24,235 bases of DNA, taken from assembly GCA_030618675.1 (NCBI GenBank), contig JAUXCV010000005.1:1-24235 (forward strand), read 5' to 3'. This DNA is from Acidimicrobiia bacterium. GTDB taxonomy: Bacteria > Actinomycetota > Acidimicrobiia > Spongiisociales > UBA5794. A program made the position numbers and the translations under genes. The notes beneath the pieces were generated by a model. The model had not been told where the DNA came from. It searched no databases and worked only from the letters and a program-made list of their open reading frames with translations. Below are positions 16,069 to 23,062 of the stretch, piece after piece (position 1 is the stretch's first letter; each line of letters starts with the position of its first letter).

Positions 16069-16260
16069 GTGTTCCGCCCTTTTGTGGCGCTCGTCTCGCT
16101 GTATTCGCGGTATTTGTGAGGTGGCGTTCACCTCCCCGGATCGTGTCCGTGAGGTAGTCCACAACTTCAACGACGATGGTTTCGATTCGTGGTATCCGAG
16201 CTATGCCGGCGGTCGGTCTCGACGTTTGTATCACCACCCGACCCCGCTCATTTCCGAAGA
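16069..16260 (+). pseudogene. IS630-family transposase remnant (N-terminal helix-turn-helix part)
   Basis: In the frame of 16127, the translation reads EVAFTSPDRVRE, VVHNFNDDGFDS and WYPSYAGGR. I recognise this as the conserved DNA-binding/linker region of one IS630-type transposase group, usually 'TFTSPDRVREVIHNFN.DGFDSLYPKY.GGRP'. The match breaks at about 16216; a -1 shift gives STFVSP, similar to the expected PTFTLP. No catalytic DDE part and no intact start remain. It lies just inside the right inverted repeat of the methyltransferase cassette. Confidence 0.6.
16241..16260. repeat. Right inverted repeat of the methyltransferase cassette
   Basis: ACCCCGCTCATTTCCGAAGA matches the reverse complement of 14833-14852 at 19 of 20 positions. 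Five bases separate it from direct repeat B. Confidence 0.75.
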
Positions 16261-16265
16261 ACCCC

Positions 16266-16390
16266 GACACCCCGCAGTACCGACCGTTTTGGCTTTCTCA
16301 GATCGAGGGATGATCGCGATACCACCAGGCCGATGCACTATCGGAGCAGAGATTCAAGCGAGGGGATCACAAGGGTGGGCCAATCGTCGA
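16266..16390. repeat. Direct repeat copy B (~125 bp)
   Basis: This is the presumed parental copy, because its right 53 bp (16338-16390) is the intact 3' end of the nucleotidyltransferase-HAD gene. It aligns gap-free with 14708-14832, and the mismatches cluster at TTTT/TTCC and near 16373-16377. Confidence 0.9.
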
Positions 16391-17825
16391 CCGAGAGGCT
16401 CTCGATGTCGTTGCGTGTTGTTTCACCCGACAATGTGCAGACGAAATCGATACCGCAGTCGTCGGCAAGAGCTTTGTCCGTGTACAGGCGGTCACCGATC
16501 ATCACGGCTCGACTCGGGTCTTCGATCAGGTGACCCAGGGTGCTTGCGTTCGGCTTGCCGAACACCTTGCTGGGTGCGACTCCCGTGGTGATCTCGAGCA
16601 GAGCTGTGATTGACCCGATGTCCGGGATGGGGCCGCGACCGGTGGGGCATGTCAGATCGGGATGCGAGGCTACATAGGGAACACCGTGGTTGATCCAGAT
16701 GCAGGCATCGGCGAGTTTCTGGTACGTCAACTCGGTGTCGTATCCGACGACGACATAGGCGGGGTGGTCCGTCGTGTGCCGGATATCCAGTCGCTCGAGG
16801 TGTCGTCGCATTGCCTCGGTACCCAACACATAAACCTCGTGTACTCCCCGGCCGCGAAGGTAAGCGGCCAGGCCGTCGGTCGACAAGACGATCTCATCGA
16901 GTCCGACCTCGATTCCGAGCCGTGCAAGCCGGTCGCGATAATCGGCCGAACCGCGCGACGAGTTGTTCGAGACCACGAAGATCGACGATCCTTCCGACCT
17001 GAGTTGAGAGAAGAGTGCTGCCGCTCCGGGCAGCAGGTGACCATCGAGCGTGAGCGTCCCGTCAAGATCGATGAAGAACTGGTCGTAGTCGGAGATATCG
17101 AATCGCGAGAAGACTCGATCAGCGTGAAGGAGGTCGTCCTCTGTGTCGATCTCGACCCATTGTTCGTCGCGTGAGTCGATCGGCCTCGGCTTGATCAATC
17201 CCCGGTCGAAGCAGGACTGGAGGGCAACCTCGGTCCACTGGTTCCTCAATCCGTCGGCGATGATTCGCTCGCACTCATCGAAGAAGTGGTCTCCCGAGTC
17301 TCGTCCGAACCGATAGAGATCGAGAGACCGGCCTAGTGCCTGGTCCGGGGGAGTCTCCTTCGAGATCGTGACGATGTGGCCCGCGTCATCCGTCGTGACC
17401 TTCATGGATTCCTCGTCGAAGCTCCCCACATCGACGGCGATCGCGTCCTTGGAGCCCGATGCGATGAGCTGGGCGATTCCAGAACCGAACACGACGTCGC
17501 CGTTGCAGAGGATGAAGGAATGCCCTCCGAGATAGGGACGCAGGAGGAGAGCGGAGTACATGTTGTTGGTGAACTCGTAGTCCTCGTTCGTGACGAGCCT
17601 GGCACGGAACTGCGGATTCGCGGATAGCCAATCGGCGATGTCCGAGGATCGGTATCCGCCGATGATCGTTACATCGTCGACATCGGCGTTGGCGAACGCT
17701 TCCAGTTGGTGCTGAAGGATCGGCTTGCCGGCGACCTTGACCAGGCACTTCGGCGTGTCGCTTGTCAAGTTGCCGAGTCGCGATCCGACTCCTGCGGCGA
17801 GGATTCCTGCGTGCGTTGTGGTCAC
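16338..17825 (-). CDS. Fused sugar/polyol-phosphate nucleotidyltransferase and HAD-IIA (NagD-like) phosphatase
   Basis: A 495-residue two-domain protein. N-terminal domain (about 1-235): NTP-transferase with LAAGVGSRLG (9-18), K26 in TPKCL, NNMYSALLL (87-95), NGD (108-110) and EIDTEDDL (225-232). The NNMYS motif is reminiscent of LicC-like CTP-dependent cytidylyltransferases. C-terminal domain (about 248-490): HAD with DLDGT (D253, D255), SNNSS (S286), GKPNAS (K424) and GDRLYTD (D445), in the NagD/4-nitrophenylphosphatase style. Such a fusion could make a nucleotide-activated polyol or sugar and process its phosphate. The divergent neighbour is a CDP-glycerol glycerophosphotransferase-like protein, which makes a CDP-polyol product attractive, but that is inference. 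Start is GTG 17825 with GGATGGA just upstream. The gene's last 53 bp are duplicated at 14780-14832. Confidence 0.85.
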   Translation of the reverse strand: MTTTHAGILAAGVGSRLGNLTSDTPKCLVKVAGKPILQHQLEAFANADVDDVTIIGGYRSSDIADWLSANPQFRARLVTNEDYEFTNNMYSALLLRPYLGGHSFILCNGDVVFGSGIAQLIASGSKDAIAVDVGSFDEESMKVTTDDAGHIVTISKETPPDQALGRSLDLYRFGRDSGDHFFDECERIIADGLRNQWTEVALQSCFDRGLIKPRPIDSRDEQWVEIDTEDDLLHADRVFSRFDISDYDQFFIDLDGTLTLDGHLLPGAAALFSQLRSEGSSIFVVSNNSSRGSADYRDRLARLGIEVGLDEIVLSTDGLAAYLRGRGVHEVYVLGTEAMRRHLERLDIRHTTDHPAYVVVGYDTELTYQKLADACIWINHGVPYVASHPDLTCPTGRGPIPDIGSITALLEITTGVAPSKVFGKPNASTLGHLIEDPSRAVMIGDRLYTDKALADDCGIDFVCTLSGETTRNDIESLSVDDWPTLVIPSLESLLR

Positions 17826-18253
17826 ATGTCCATCCGTTGTTCGGTCGCCGGAGCCTAGATTCGGCGCCTCACAATTGCCGAATCACCCGGATGGATCCCG
17901 TTGGAACGTCCTGAACCCTCTCGATTGGGGCCACGATGTCTCGGGGATGCTCCTGTCTCCGGGTTGTCTCGAGGAGGCGCATCGGCGGCCTTGTGTCAAT
18001 CGACGCCGTGCCGATGTATTGCAATGTCATCCCCGGTTCACCCGGTGGTCCTGGCTATCGTGACGCCGGAGGCTGACCGGCGACCGTGCTACAGAGAGTC
18101 GACGTGGAGGACCATGCTGGACCGGCACAGTGGTTCGTTTCTCGAACGGACGATTCCCGATAGGGTTCCTGTCGGCCCCGGTTCGGATCCCGGATCCATC
18201 GGGCGGTAGGTGTCGATCGACCTCGAGTTCCGAAATGGGTCGATGGAGGTTCC
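17826..18253. promoter_or_regulatory. 428-bp divergent intergenic region
   Basis: Lies between the divergent nucleotidyltransferase-HAD gene and the glycerophosphotransferase-like gene, so it should hold promoters in both directions. A weak rightward promoter candidate is TTGTGT (17991-17996) / TGTATT (18015-18020) with an 18-bp spacer. Near 18183-18200 a nearly palindromic GGATCCCGGATCC occurs. Short open frames here have no recognisable protein features and I do not call them. Confidence 0.35.
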
Positions 18254-19441
18254 ATGAAATTCGATCGAGCCAGTCCGAGGGATTGGATCTTCTTCGTTGT
18301 TACAGCGCTGAACATCGTGCTTGCTTCGGTCGTTGCGTTTCTGACCCCCCGCTTGAGTAGGAATCGTCGTCGTGGGGTCATGAGCGGGCATGTGTTCAAT
18401 GGGAATCTCCGCGCCTTCTACGACACGGTCGGTCACGACGCCGTGGGGTGGGAGTTCCGCTACATCTACATCGATCACACCGCGTACCGATCTCGCGACG
18501 CCGGCGAGGTTGGAGCGATGTCGTCGCTGCGCCTCGATCATGTGATCTGGATGGCGAGAGCTGATGTGGTGATGACCGATCACGGTCCGGGGATCTGGAC
18601 GCTTCTGCAGATCCTGCGACCGCGTGTCGCATTCGTCGAGGTGTGGCACGGGGTCGGGTTCAAGGGCCTCGGGCCGGACTTCGGTCAGAAGTTGGTCCGC
18701 TATGACGCTTTCTTCGCCGCGTCGGAGTGGGATGCCCGCGATGCGTTCGGCTCAGAGGGGCGGAGTGGGGTGTCCGGGATGAAGGCGATCGCTACGGGCT
18801 ACGCCGCTGTTGATTCACTTGCCCGTCCCGGACCCGTCGATCCGATCCTTGCCCGCTACGGATTGGATCCCGGACGCACCGGCCGTGTCCTCATCGCTCC
18901 AACGTGGAACCACGGCGACAGCGGCAGGTCGCTGTTTCCGTTCGGTCTCGATGCGGCGGAGTTCCTGAGTCGGCTCGACGAGTGGGCGCAGGCGGCGAAC
19001 TGGACCGTCATCTTCAGGGCTCATCTCAACGCTCCGGCCGTCATGGCGGGTGACTATCCGAACATCCGGTTCATGCCGCTGAGGGAGTACCCGCTGACGT
19101 ACGAACTGCTCGCTGTCTCGGATGTGCTGGTCACGGATTGGTCGAGCATTGCAACGGACTGCCTGGTGCTCGGGCGACCGACGATCTTCTTGAACGTGCC
19201 ACCTCCGTTCACACCGGATCACCTGACCGCCGACGACCGCGTCGGATACCGCGTCACCGACTGGAACATCTTCATAGAGACTCTCACAACGGCATCCCAG
19301 GGGCCCGAGGAGTACGTAGAAGAATTCGCCGATGATCGGCAGCGCGTTCTCGACAAGGCGTTCGACGCAACCCTCGATGGACACTCCGCGGATCGGTACC
19401 TCGAAGCATTGAACGACATCGTGAACGGGGAAACGGCGTGA
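18254..19441 (+). CDS. CDP-glycerol glycerophosphotransferase-like protein (TagB/TagF family)
   Basis: A 395-residue protein of the Glyphos_transf family, whose members transfer glycerol-phosphate (or ribitol-phosphate) from the CDP-activated form to a growing teichoic-acid-type polymer at the inner membrane face. Motifs: WHGVGFKGLG (131-140, H132 and K137), FRAHLN (244-249, H247) and VTDWSS (293-298; TDYSS in most relatives). One N-terminal hydrophobic helix (about 12-30) is followed by a basic RNRRR stretch, giving a membrane anchor. ATG 18254 has GGAGG about 5 nt upstream. It overlaps the next gene by four bases (GTGA). It hints that the glycan made here carries phosphopolyol groups, which would be notable if the host is an acidimicrobial actinobacterium. 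Confidence 0.88.
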   Translation: MKFDRASPRDWIFFVVTALNIVLASVVAFLTPRLSRNRRRGVMSGHVFNGNLRAFYDTVGHDAVGWEFRYIYIDHTAYRSRDAGEVGAMSSLRLDHVIWMARADVVMTDHGPGIWTLLQILRPRVAFVEVWHGVGFKGLGPDFGQKLVRYDAFFAASEWDARDAFGSEGRSGVSGMKAIATGYAAVDSLARPGPVDPILARYGLDPGRTGRVLIAPTWNHGDSGRSLFPFGLDAAEFLSRLDEWAQAANWTVIFRAHLNAPAVMAGDYPNIRFMPLREYPLTYELLAVSDVLVTDWSSIATDCLVLGRPTIFLNVPPPFTPDHLTADDRVGYRVTDWNIFIETLTTASQGPEEYVEEFADDRQRVLDKAFDATLDGHSADRYLEALNDIVNGETA

Positions 19442-20415
19442 AGGGGAAGCGTCTCGGAACGATCATTGCTCTTGTGACGATCGCCGCGATGCTCGGCTAT
19501 CTAGCGTTCCAGCGTGACATCCTCGATGCCATCCGCACCATCCCGGTGTGGATGGCGGTAGTGATTGTGGCCGTCGCCGTTGGTGCCCTCATCGTCCAGG
19601 CCCTGCAGTTCCAGTCTGCCGTGCGGATCCAACAGATCGACATGGCCCTTCCGGAGTCAACTGCGTTGACAGCGGCGAATACGATGGCCAACTACTACCT
19701 CCCGGCGCGCGGTGGCATGGTGGTGCGGGCCGCCTACATGAAACGGGTGTACGCCTTCCCGCTTGCTCGGTACGGCGCTCTGACCGTCTCGATCACCGGG
19801 TTGACGATCGTCGTGGCTGCGCTCATCGGTGCCGCCGGCATCGCGATTGGTGCAGTGGTCAGTGGCGAGTTGGATCGCCGTGCTCTGCTCGCCTTTGCAG
19901 GTATCGGTGTGGCCATGGTGCTCGGCATGGCACTCGCGATGCTCCTCACCGGTTTCGCCAAAGGTGACGGTCGTTTCGCCGAGGTCGTCCGGAGCTTCCG
20001 CGCGGGCATCGACATGTGGATCGATGACCGTGGTGGCCTCGCCGTGTTCCTCTTCTGGACGGTCGCGCTGTTCGCAGCGCAGGGCCTGCGCCTCTGGCTT
20101 TCGTTCCGGGCCGTCGGGGTGACGGTGAGTTTCTCGGGGATGATGATTGTCCAGGGCATGGCAGCGGTGGCATTTGTCCTGGCTCTGACGCCGGGAAACG
20201 TTGGAATCAAAGAAGGTGCCGTTGTGTTCGGCGCCAGCCTTCTCGGCATCGACCCGGATATCGCGTTGCTTGCTTCCCTGATCGATCGTGCCGCGGCATT
20301 GATCGTGACGTTCGGTGTCGGCTTGGTGAGCGTCCGCTTCCTATCGAGAAGAGCCGTGGTCGGTTCGGGTGACACCGTCGAGACGACCGGCGATCCGGGA
20401 AGAAGTGGAGGCTAG
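19438..20415 (+). CDS. UPF0104/LPG-synthase-type transmembrane protein
   Basis: A 325-residue polytopic protein with about 7-8 membrane helices of the lysylphosphatidylglycerol-synthase TM (AglD/YbhN-like) family. Family marks are NYYLPARGG (about 84-92) in the first half and LALTPGNVGIKEGAV (about 250-264) in the second, equivalent to the usual 'PGGlGvrE' motif. There is no soluble aminoacyl-transferase domain, so it is not an LPG synthase itself. Such stand-alone proteins often sit in glycan clusters and are suspected lipid or glycolipid translocators. It starts at GTG 19438 inside the upstream stop (GTGA), so it is coupled to the glycerophosphotransferase-like gene. Confidence 0.87.
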   Translation: MKGKRLGTIIALVTIAAMLGYLAFQRDILDAIRTIPVWMAVVIVAVAVGALIVQALQFQSAVRIQQIDMALPESTALTAANTMANYYLPARGGMVVRAAYMKRVYAFPLARYGALTVSITGLTIVVAALIGAAGIAIGAVVSGELDRRALLAFAGIGVAMVLGMALAMLLTGFAKGDGRFAEVVRSFRAGIDMWIDDRGGLAVFLFWTVALFAAQGLRLWLSFRAVGVTVSFSGMMIVQGMAAVAFVLALTPGNVGIKEGAVVFGASLLGIDPDIALLASLIDRAAALIVTFGVGLVSVRFLSRRAVVGSGDTVETTGDPGRSGG

Positions 20416-20488
20416 GGGCCTCCGAGCTTGCTACTCCGGGAAGCGTCGACGTCCGCGATCGCGTTGATGGCGGTGATGTGGTCGACGT

Positions 20489-20503
20489 TTCGTTCTCAAC
20501 GAA
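20489..20503. terminator. Small hairpin between convergent genes
   Basis: TTCGTT-CTC-AACGAA is a perfect 6-bp stem in the 125-bp gap between two convergent genes. It has no long T-run. A CGCGATCGCG palindrome lies at 20454-20463 in the same gap. Confidence 0.35.
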
Positions 20504-20540
20504 GGTAGGCACGGTCGCCGTACCGTTCCGCTCGTCAAGA

Positions 20541-21632
20541 TCAGAGATCGGAGAGGAATCGATCGAGCGCTTTGTCGTTGCCGAGTTCGGCGTTGCAGCG
20601 TTCTTCGCGAGCAGCAGCAACGTCGGAGTCGCGACCGAGAAGTGTTGCCCCATCTGCAATGTCGCGGTAGGCGACCGGATTGTTGGCAATCAGTACTCCG
20701 GCCGTTCCGAAGAGGTGCGCCGCTTGCTGTACCTTCGGTGCGTAGCCGATGAGCACGGCAGGGCGGGCGGCCATGATCGCCGCTACGACGGCGTGGTAGC
20801 GCATAGCAACAACCAGCCGACTCCTGGCGACTTCCTCGAATACCGAGTCGATGGCGGCAACGCTGGTCGTCACCGGAGCGGTCATGTGAGCGGCGATCAG
20901 GTCGTGATAGAGCGCGTCGCGCTCTGCTTCGAAAGCAAGGAGATGCACCGGGAGCGATGTGCGACGAGAGAGATCATCAAGTGCCAGGGCTGCGGCTAGA
21001 ACACGAGGGTCGTGTCCGAGCGACCGCATGTCAGATCGCCGTGCCGGAACGATGCCACCACCGGTGGAGAACGGCCGCAAGGCGGCGACGATCCGGTCGA
21101 CGGGATCGTCGAGAGGGATGGGCAGGCCATAGGCGAGGTCTGCTGTCACCGTGACATCGCTCAAACCGCACTCGGCCAGCAGCATGGCCGACTCCTGATC
21201 ACGAACGACAATCGGTGTGGCTCGTAGCGCCATTCGAACAAGGCGCTTGGTCACTCTGGAGTTCAACGGTCCAACACCGAGACCAAATCCAAGAACCGGG
21301 GTGCGCGCCACCTTCGCAGCGAAGACGCGATGCAGGTGGGCGGGAAGACTCCAGATCGACGAGTCGTCTTGCAACAGACCCCCCGGCCCGAAGATGACTG
21401 CGTCGCTGCGGGCGACTGCCCGGGCAACTCCGCGGGCATCGTACCAACCGACTGTGTCGACGCCGTGAACCCGCCGGGTCTCTTCGGGACGCTTTGACAT
21501 CGCCAGGATCTCCACACCACGCCGATCTAGCTTCTCGATGAGCGATCGGAAGATGAGTTCATCACCGACATTGTCCGCGCCCGCCCAACCAGAAATGAGG
21601 ATGCGAGGACCGCTCGTCGGATGGCTCTTCAT
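20541..21632 (-). CDS. Polysaccharide pyruvyl transferase (CsaB-like)
   Basis: A 363-residue member of the PS_pyruv_trans family, which adds a ketal-linked pyruvate from phosphoenolpyruvate to sugar residues of exopolysaccharide or secondary cell-wall polymer. Seen: ISGWAGADNVGDELIF (13-28), equivalent to CsaB 'YYGFGNTGDEAIL'; GPGGLLQD (82-89); GLGVGPL (117-123); MRYHAVVAA (267-275, with H270); and GYAPKVQQAA (286-295). I chose ATG 21632 because it gives the family's usual N-terminus; an in-frame GTG at 21689 adds 19 poorly fitting residues. Neither has a clear Shine-Dalgarno. Pyruvylated wall polymers can anchor S-layer SLH proteins, but no SLH gene is in this window. Confidence 0.9.
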   Translation of the reverse strand: MKSHPTSGPRILISGWAGADNVGDELIFRSLIEKLDRRGVEILAMSKRPEETRRVHGVDTVGWYDARGVARAVARSDAVIFGPGGLLQDDSSIWSLPAHLHRVFAAKVARTPVLGFGLGVGPLNSRVTKRLVRMALRATPIVVRDQESAMLLAECGLSDVTVTADLAYGLPIPLDDPVDRIVAALRPFSTGGGIVPARRSDMRSLGHDPRVLAAALALDDLSRRTSLPVHLLAFEAERDALYHDLIAAHMTAPVTTSVAAIDSVFEEVARSRLVVAMRYHAVVAAIMAARPAVLIGYAPKVQQAAHLFGTAGVLIANNPVAYRDIADGATLLGRDSDVAAAREERCNAELGNDKALDRFLSDL

Positions 21633-21660
21633 GTGTTGTGGGCGGCGGCGATAGCAGGAG

Positions 21661-21684
21661 CCGACCACCGTTGAATATGGTCGG
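21661..21684. promoter_or_regulatory. Inverted repeat just upstream of the pyruvyl transferase
   Basis: CCGACCA (21661-21667) and TGGTCGG (21678-21684) form a perfect 7-bp dyad with a 10-nt spacer, 29 bp before the ATG at 21632. It could be an operator or a leader stem. Confidence 0.35.
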
Positions 21685-21782
21685 TCCACGGCTGACTATC
21701 CGCCCTGTGAGCATGTCGACACATGGTTTGGGCAGACCTTGGGGCGGTGCGCCGGGTTCTCATCATCCGTGGTGGACGCTTT

Positions 21783-21800
21783 GGGTCATCCGGAAGACCC
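21783..21800. terminator. GGGTC/GACCC hairpin after the GT4 gene
   Basis: GGGTC-A-TCCGGA-A-GACCC forms a near-perfect 18-bp palindrome, 26 bp past the GT4 stop. A second dyad, CATGT-CGAC-ACATG, follows at 21712-21725. Neither has a U-tract, so it may be a factor-assisted terminator or an operator for the downstream gene. Confidence 0.35.
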
Positions 21801-21825
21801 GGAATTCGAGTGTGGTCGGCACGGG

Positions 21826-22881
21826 CTACTGATTCCTCAGCTTGGCCGCGATGTCATCCCAGCTAGCTGTCGTGGCGTACGTGAACCCATCGAGGTCGCC
21901 GACAACCGATTCGAGAGCCGTTGCCACGCTTGCCGGGTCGGTATCGGACGCGATAACGCCTGATATCCCAGACTGCACCTGTTCGGGGAGTCCCCCAACC
22001 GGCGTTACGACAACGGGGCGATGCGAAGCGGTGGCGAGTGGCACGAGGCCCGATTGAGTCGCTGAGCGATACGGCAACACAACGATGTGGCACTCCTGCA
22101 ACATCAAACTCATGTCAGCATCGCTGACATACTCATCGGTGATCGTCACCGATCCTGGAATGCCGAGTTCCTGTGCCAATCTCTTCAGTTCGCGGGGCCC
22201 CACACCCCAGAACTCGCCCCGGACAAGGAGTTCGGCGTCGACTCCAGATGCTCTGAGTTCGCCAAGAGCGCGGACAGCGATGTCGGCGCCCTTGTAGGGA
22301 CGGACGAAACCCGGATGAAGGATCCGGATCGGTGGATGGGGTGGCATCGACGCGGGTTCGATGTCGACATTGGGAGGGTGCGGGGAGACATCAACCCTGA
22401 GGCCAGGACGCAGTTTGTGAACTGCTGCGGCTACGTCGTTCGTCATCGCAACTGCTCGATCGCACCCGTTCAGGAAGAGTCTTGTCAAGACCCGGCTGAA
22501 TGGGGCTGTTTCGTGAGGTTCAATGTTGTGAACGAACGCGACGGTTTCGGTACGGCTGATTGAGGCAATCAAGCGGTACGGCACCGCGTCAAACGGAGTT
22601 ACCCACGCGAACGCTACGGTCGAGAAGCCTCGCGCCTGAATGCCGGCAGCAATCCACGAGAACGGGTTGTACCAGGTGAGTGAGAACGAGACGTTGTCCC
22701 CGTTTCTTCGCTTCCTGGGCTGGTTGCCCCCGTGCAGGAATCCCGGATAGTGGCGCTTCCATCCAACTCCGTGAGCATTCTTGCCAAGCGCATCGAGCAC
22801 GGCTGCGGAGCTCTGGGCGATTCCGCCTTGATCGGGCGGAAAAGGGCTCACGAGGAGAAGACGTGTGCTGGGCATTTGCAC
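21826..22881 (-). CDS. Family 4 glycosyltransferase
   Basis: A 351-residue GT-B retaining glycosyltransferase. The N-terminal domain begins LLLVSPFPPDQGGIAQSS, the usual GT4 opening with a glycine-rich acceptor loop. The C-terminal domain has ILHPGFVRPYKGADIAVRAL (about 188-207; the R/K phosphate-contact region), GEFWGVGPRELKRLA and PYRSATQSGLVPLATASHRP, then VTPVGGLPE. The usual 'E-x7-E' acceptor/donor motif is altered: the first Glu position is Q in TQSGLVPLA. GTG 22881 is favoured by AAGGGGG six bases upstream; an ATG at 22875 is in frame. Donor and acceptor sugars are unknown. Confidence 0.88.
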   Translation of the reverse strand: MQMPSTRLLLVSPFPPDQGGIAQSSAAVLDALGKNAHGVGWKRHYPGFLHGGNQPRKRRNGDNVSFSLTWYNPFSWIAAGIQARGFSTVAFAWVTPFDAVPYRLIASISRTETVAFVHNIEPHETAPFSRVLTRLFLNGCDRAVAMTNDVAAAVHKLRPGLRVDVSPHPPNVDIEPASMPPHPPIRILHPGFVRPYKGADIAVRALGELRASGVDAELLVRGEFWGVGPRELKRLAQELGIPGSVTITDEYVSDADMSLMLQECHIVVLPYRSATQSGLVPLATASHRPVVVTPVGGLPEQVQSGISGVIASDTDPASVATALESVVGDLDGFTYATTASWDDIAAKLRNQ

Positions 22882-23062
22882 AATCTACCCCCTTTCGGGA
22901 GTGAGACGGATTCGCTCAGTGTGCTCTGCAATTGCAGGCTGTTTCACCGGATCCTCGGTAGCTCGATGCCCATGGTGTTGCGCCGGCGGGGTGGCGGGCA
23001 CCGGCGGAACGAGAGGCTCGAGGGAATACGGCGATTCGATGAAATCGCGGCAACGGGTTCTG
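22882..23062. other. Intergenic region upstream of the GT4 gene
   Basis: This gap holds the AAGGGGG ribosome site for the GT4 GTG start and a GCCGG/CCGGC dyad near 22983-23006 that may end the upstream transcript. No gene is seen. Confidence 0.35.

Noticed and set aside
15845..16591. Long plus-strand ORF of 248 codons
   Set aside because: It strings together degraded DNA, the transposase remnant, direct repeat B and antisense of the HAD-fusion gene; no protein-wide similarity or start signal.
17901..18209. 102-codon ORF in the divergent gap
   Set aside because: No recognisable domain or ribosome site, and the position fits a promoter region better.
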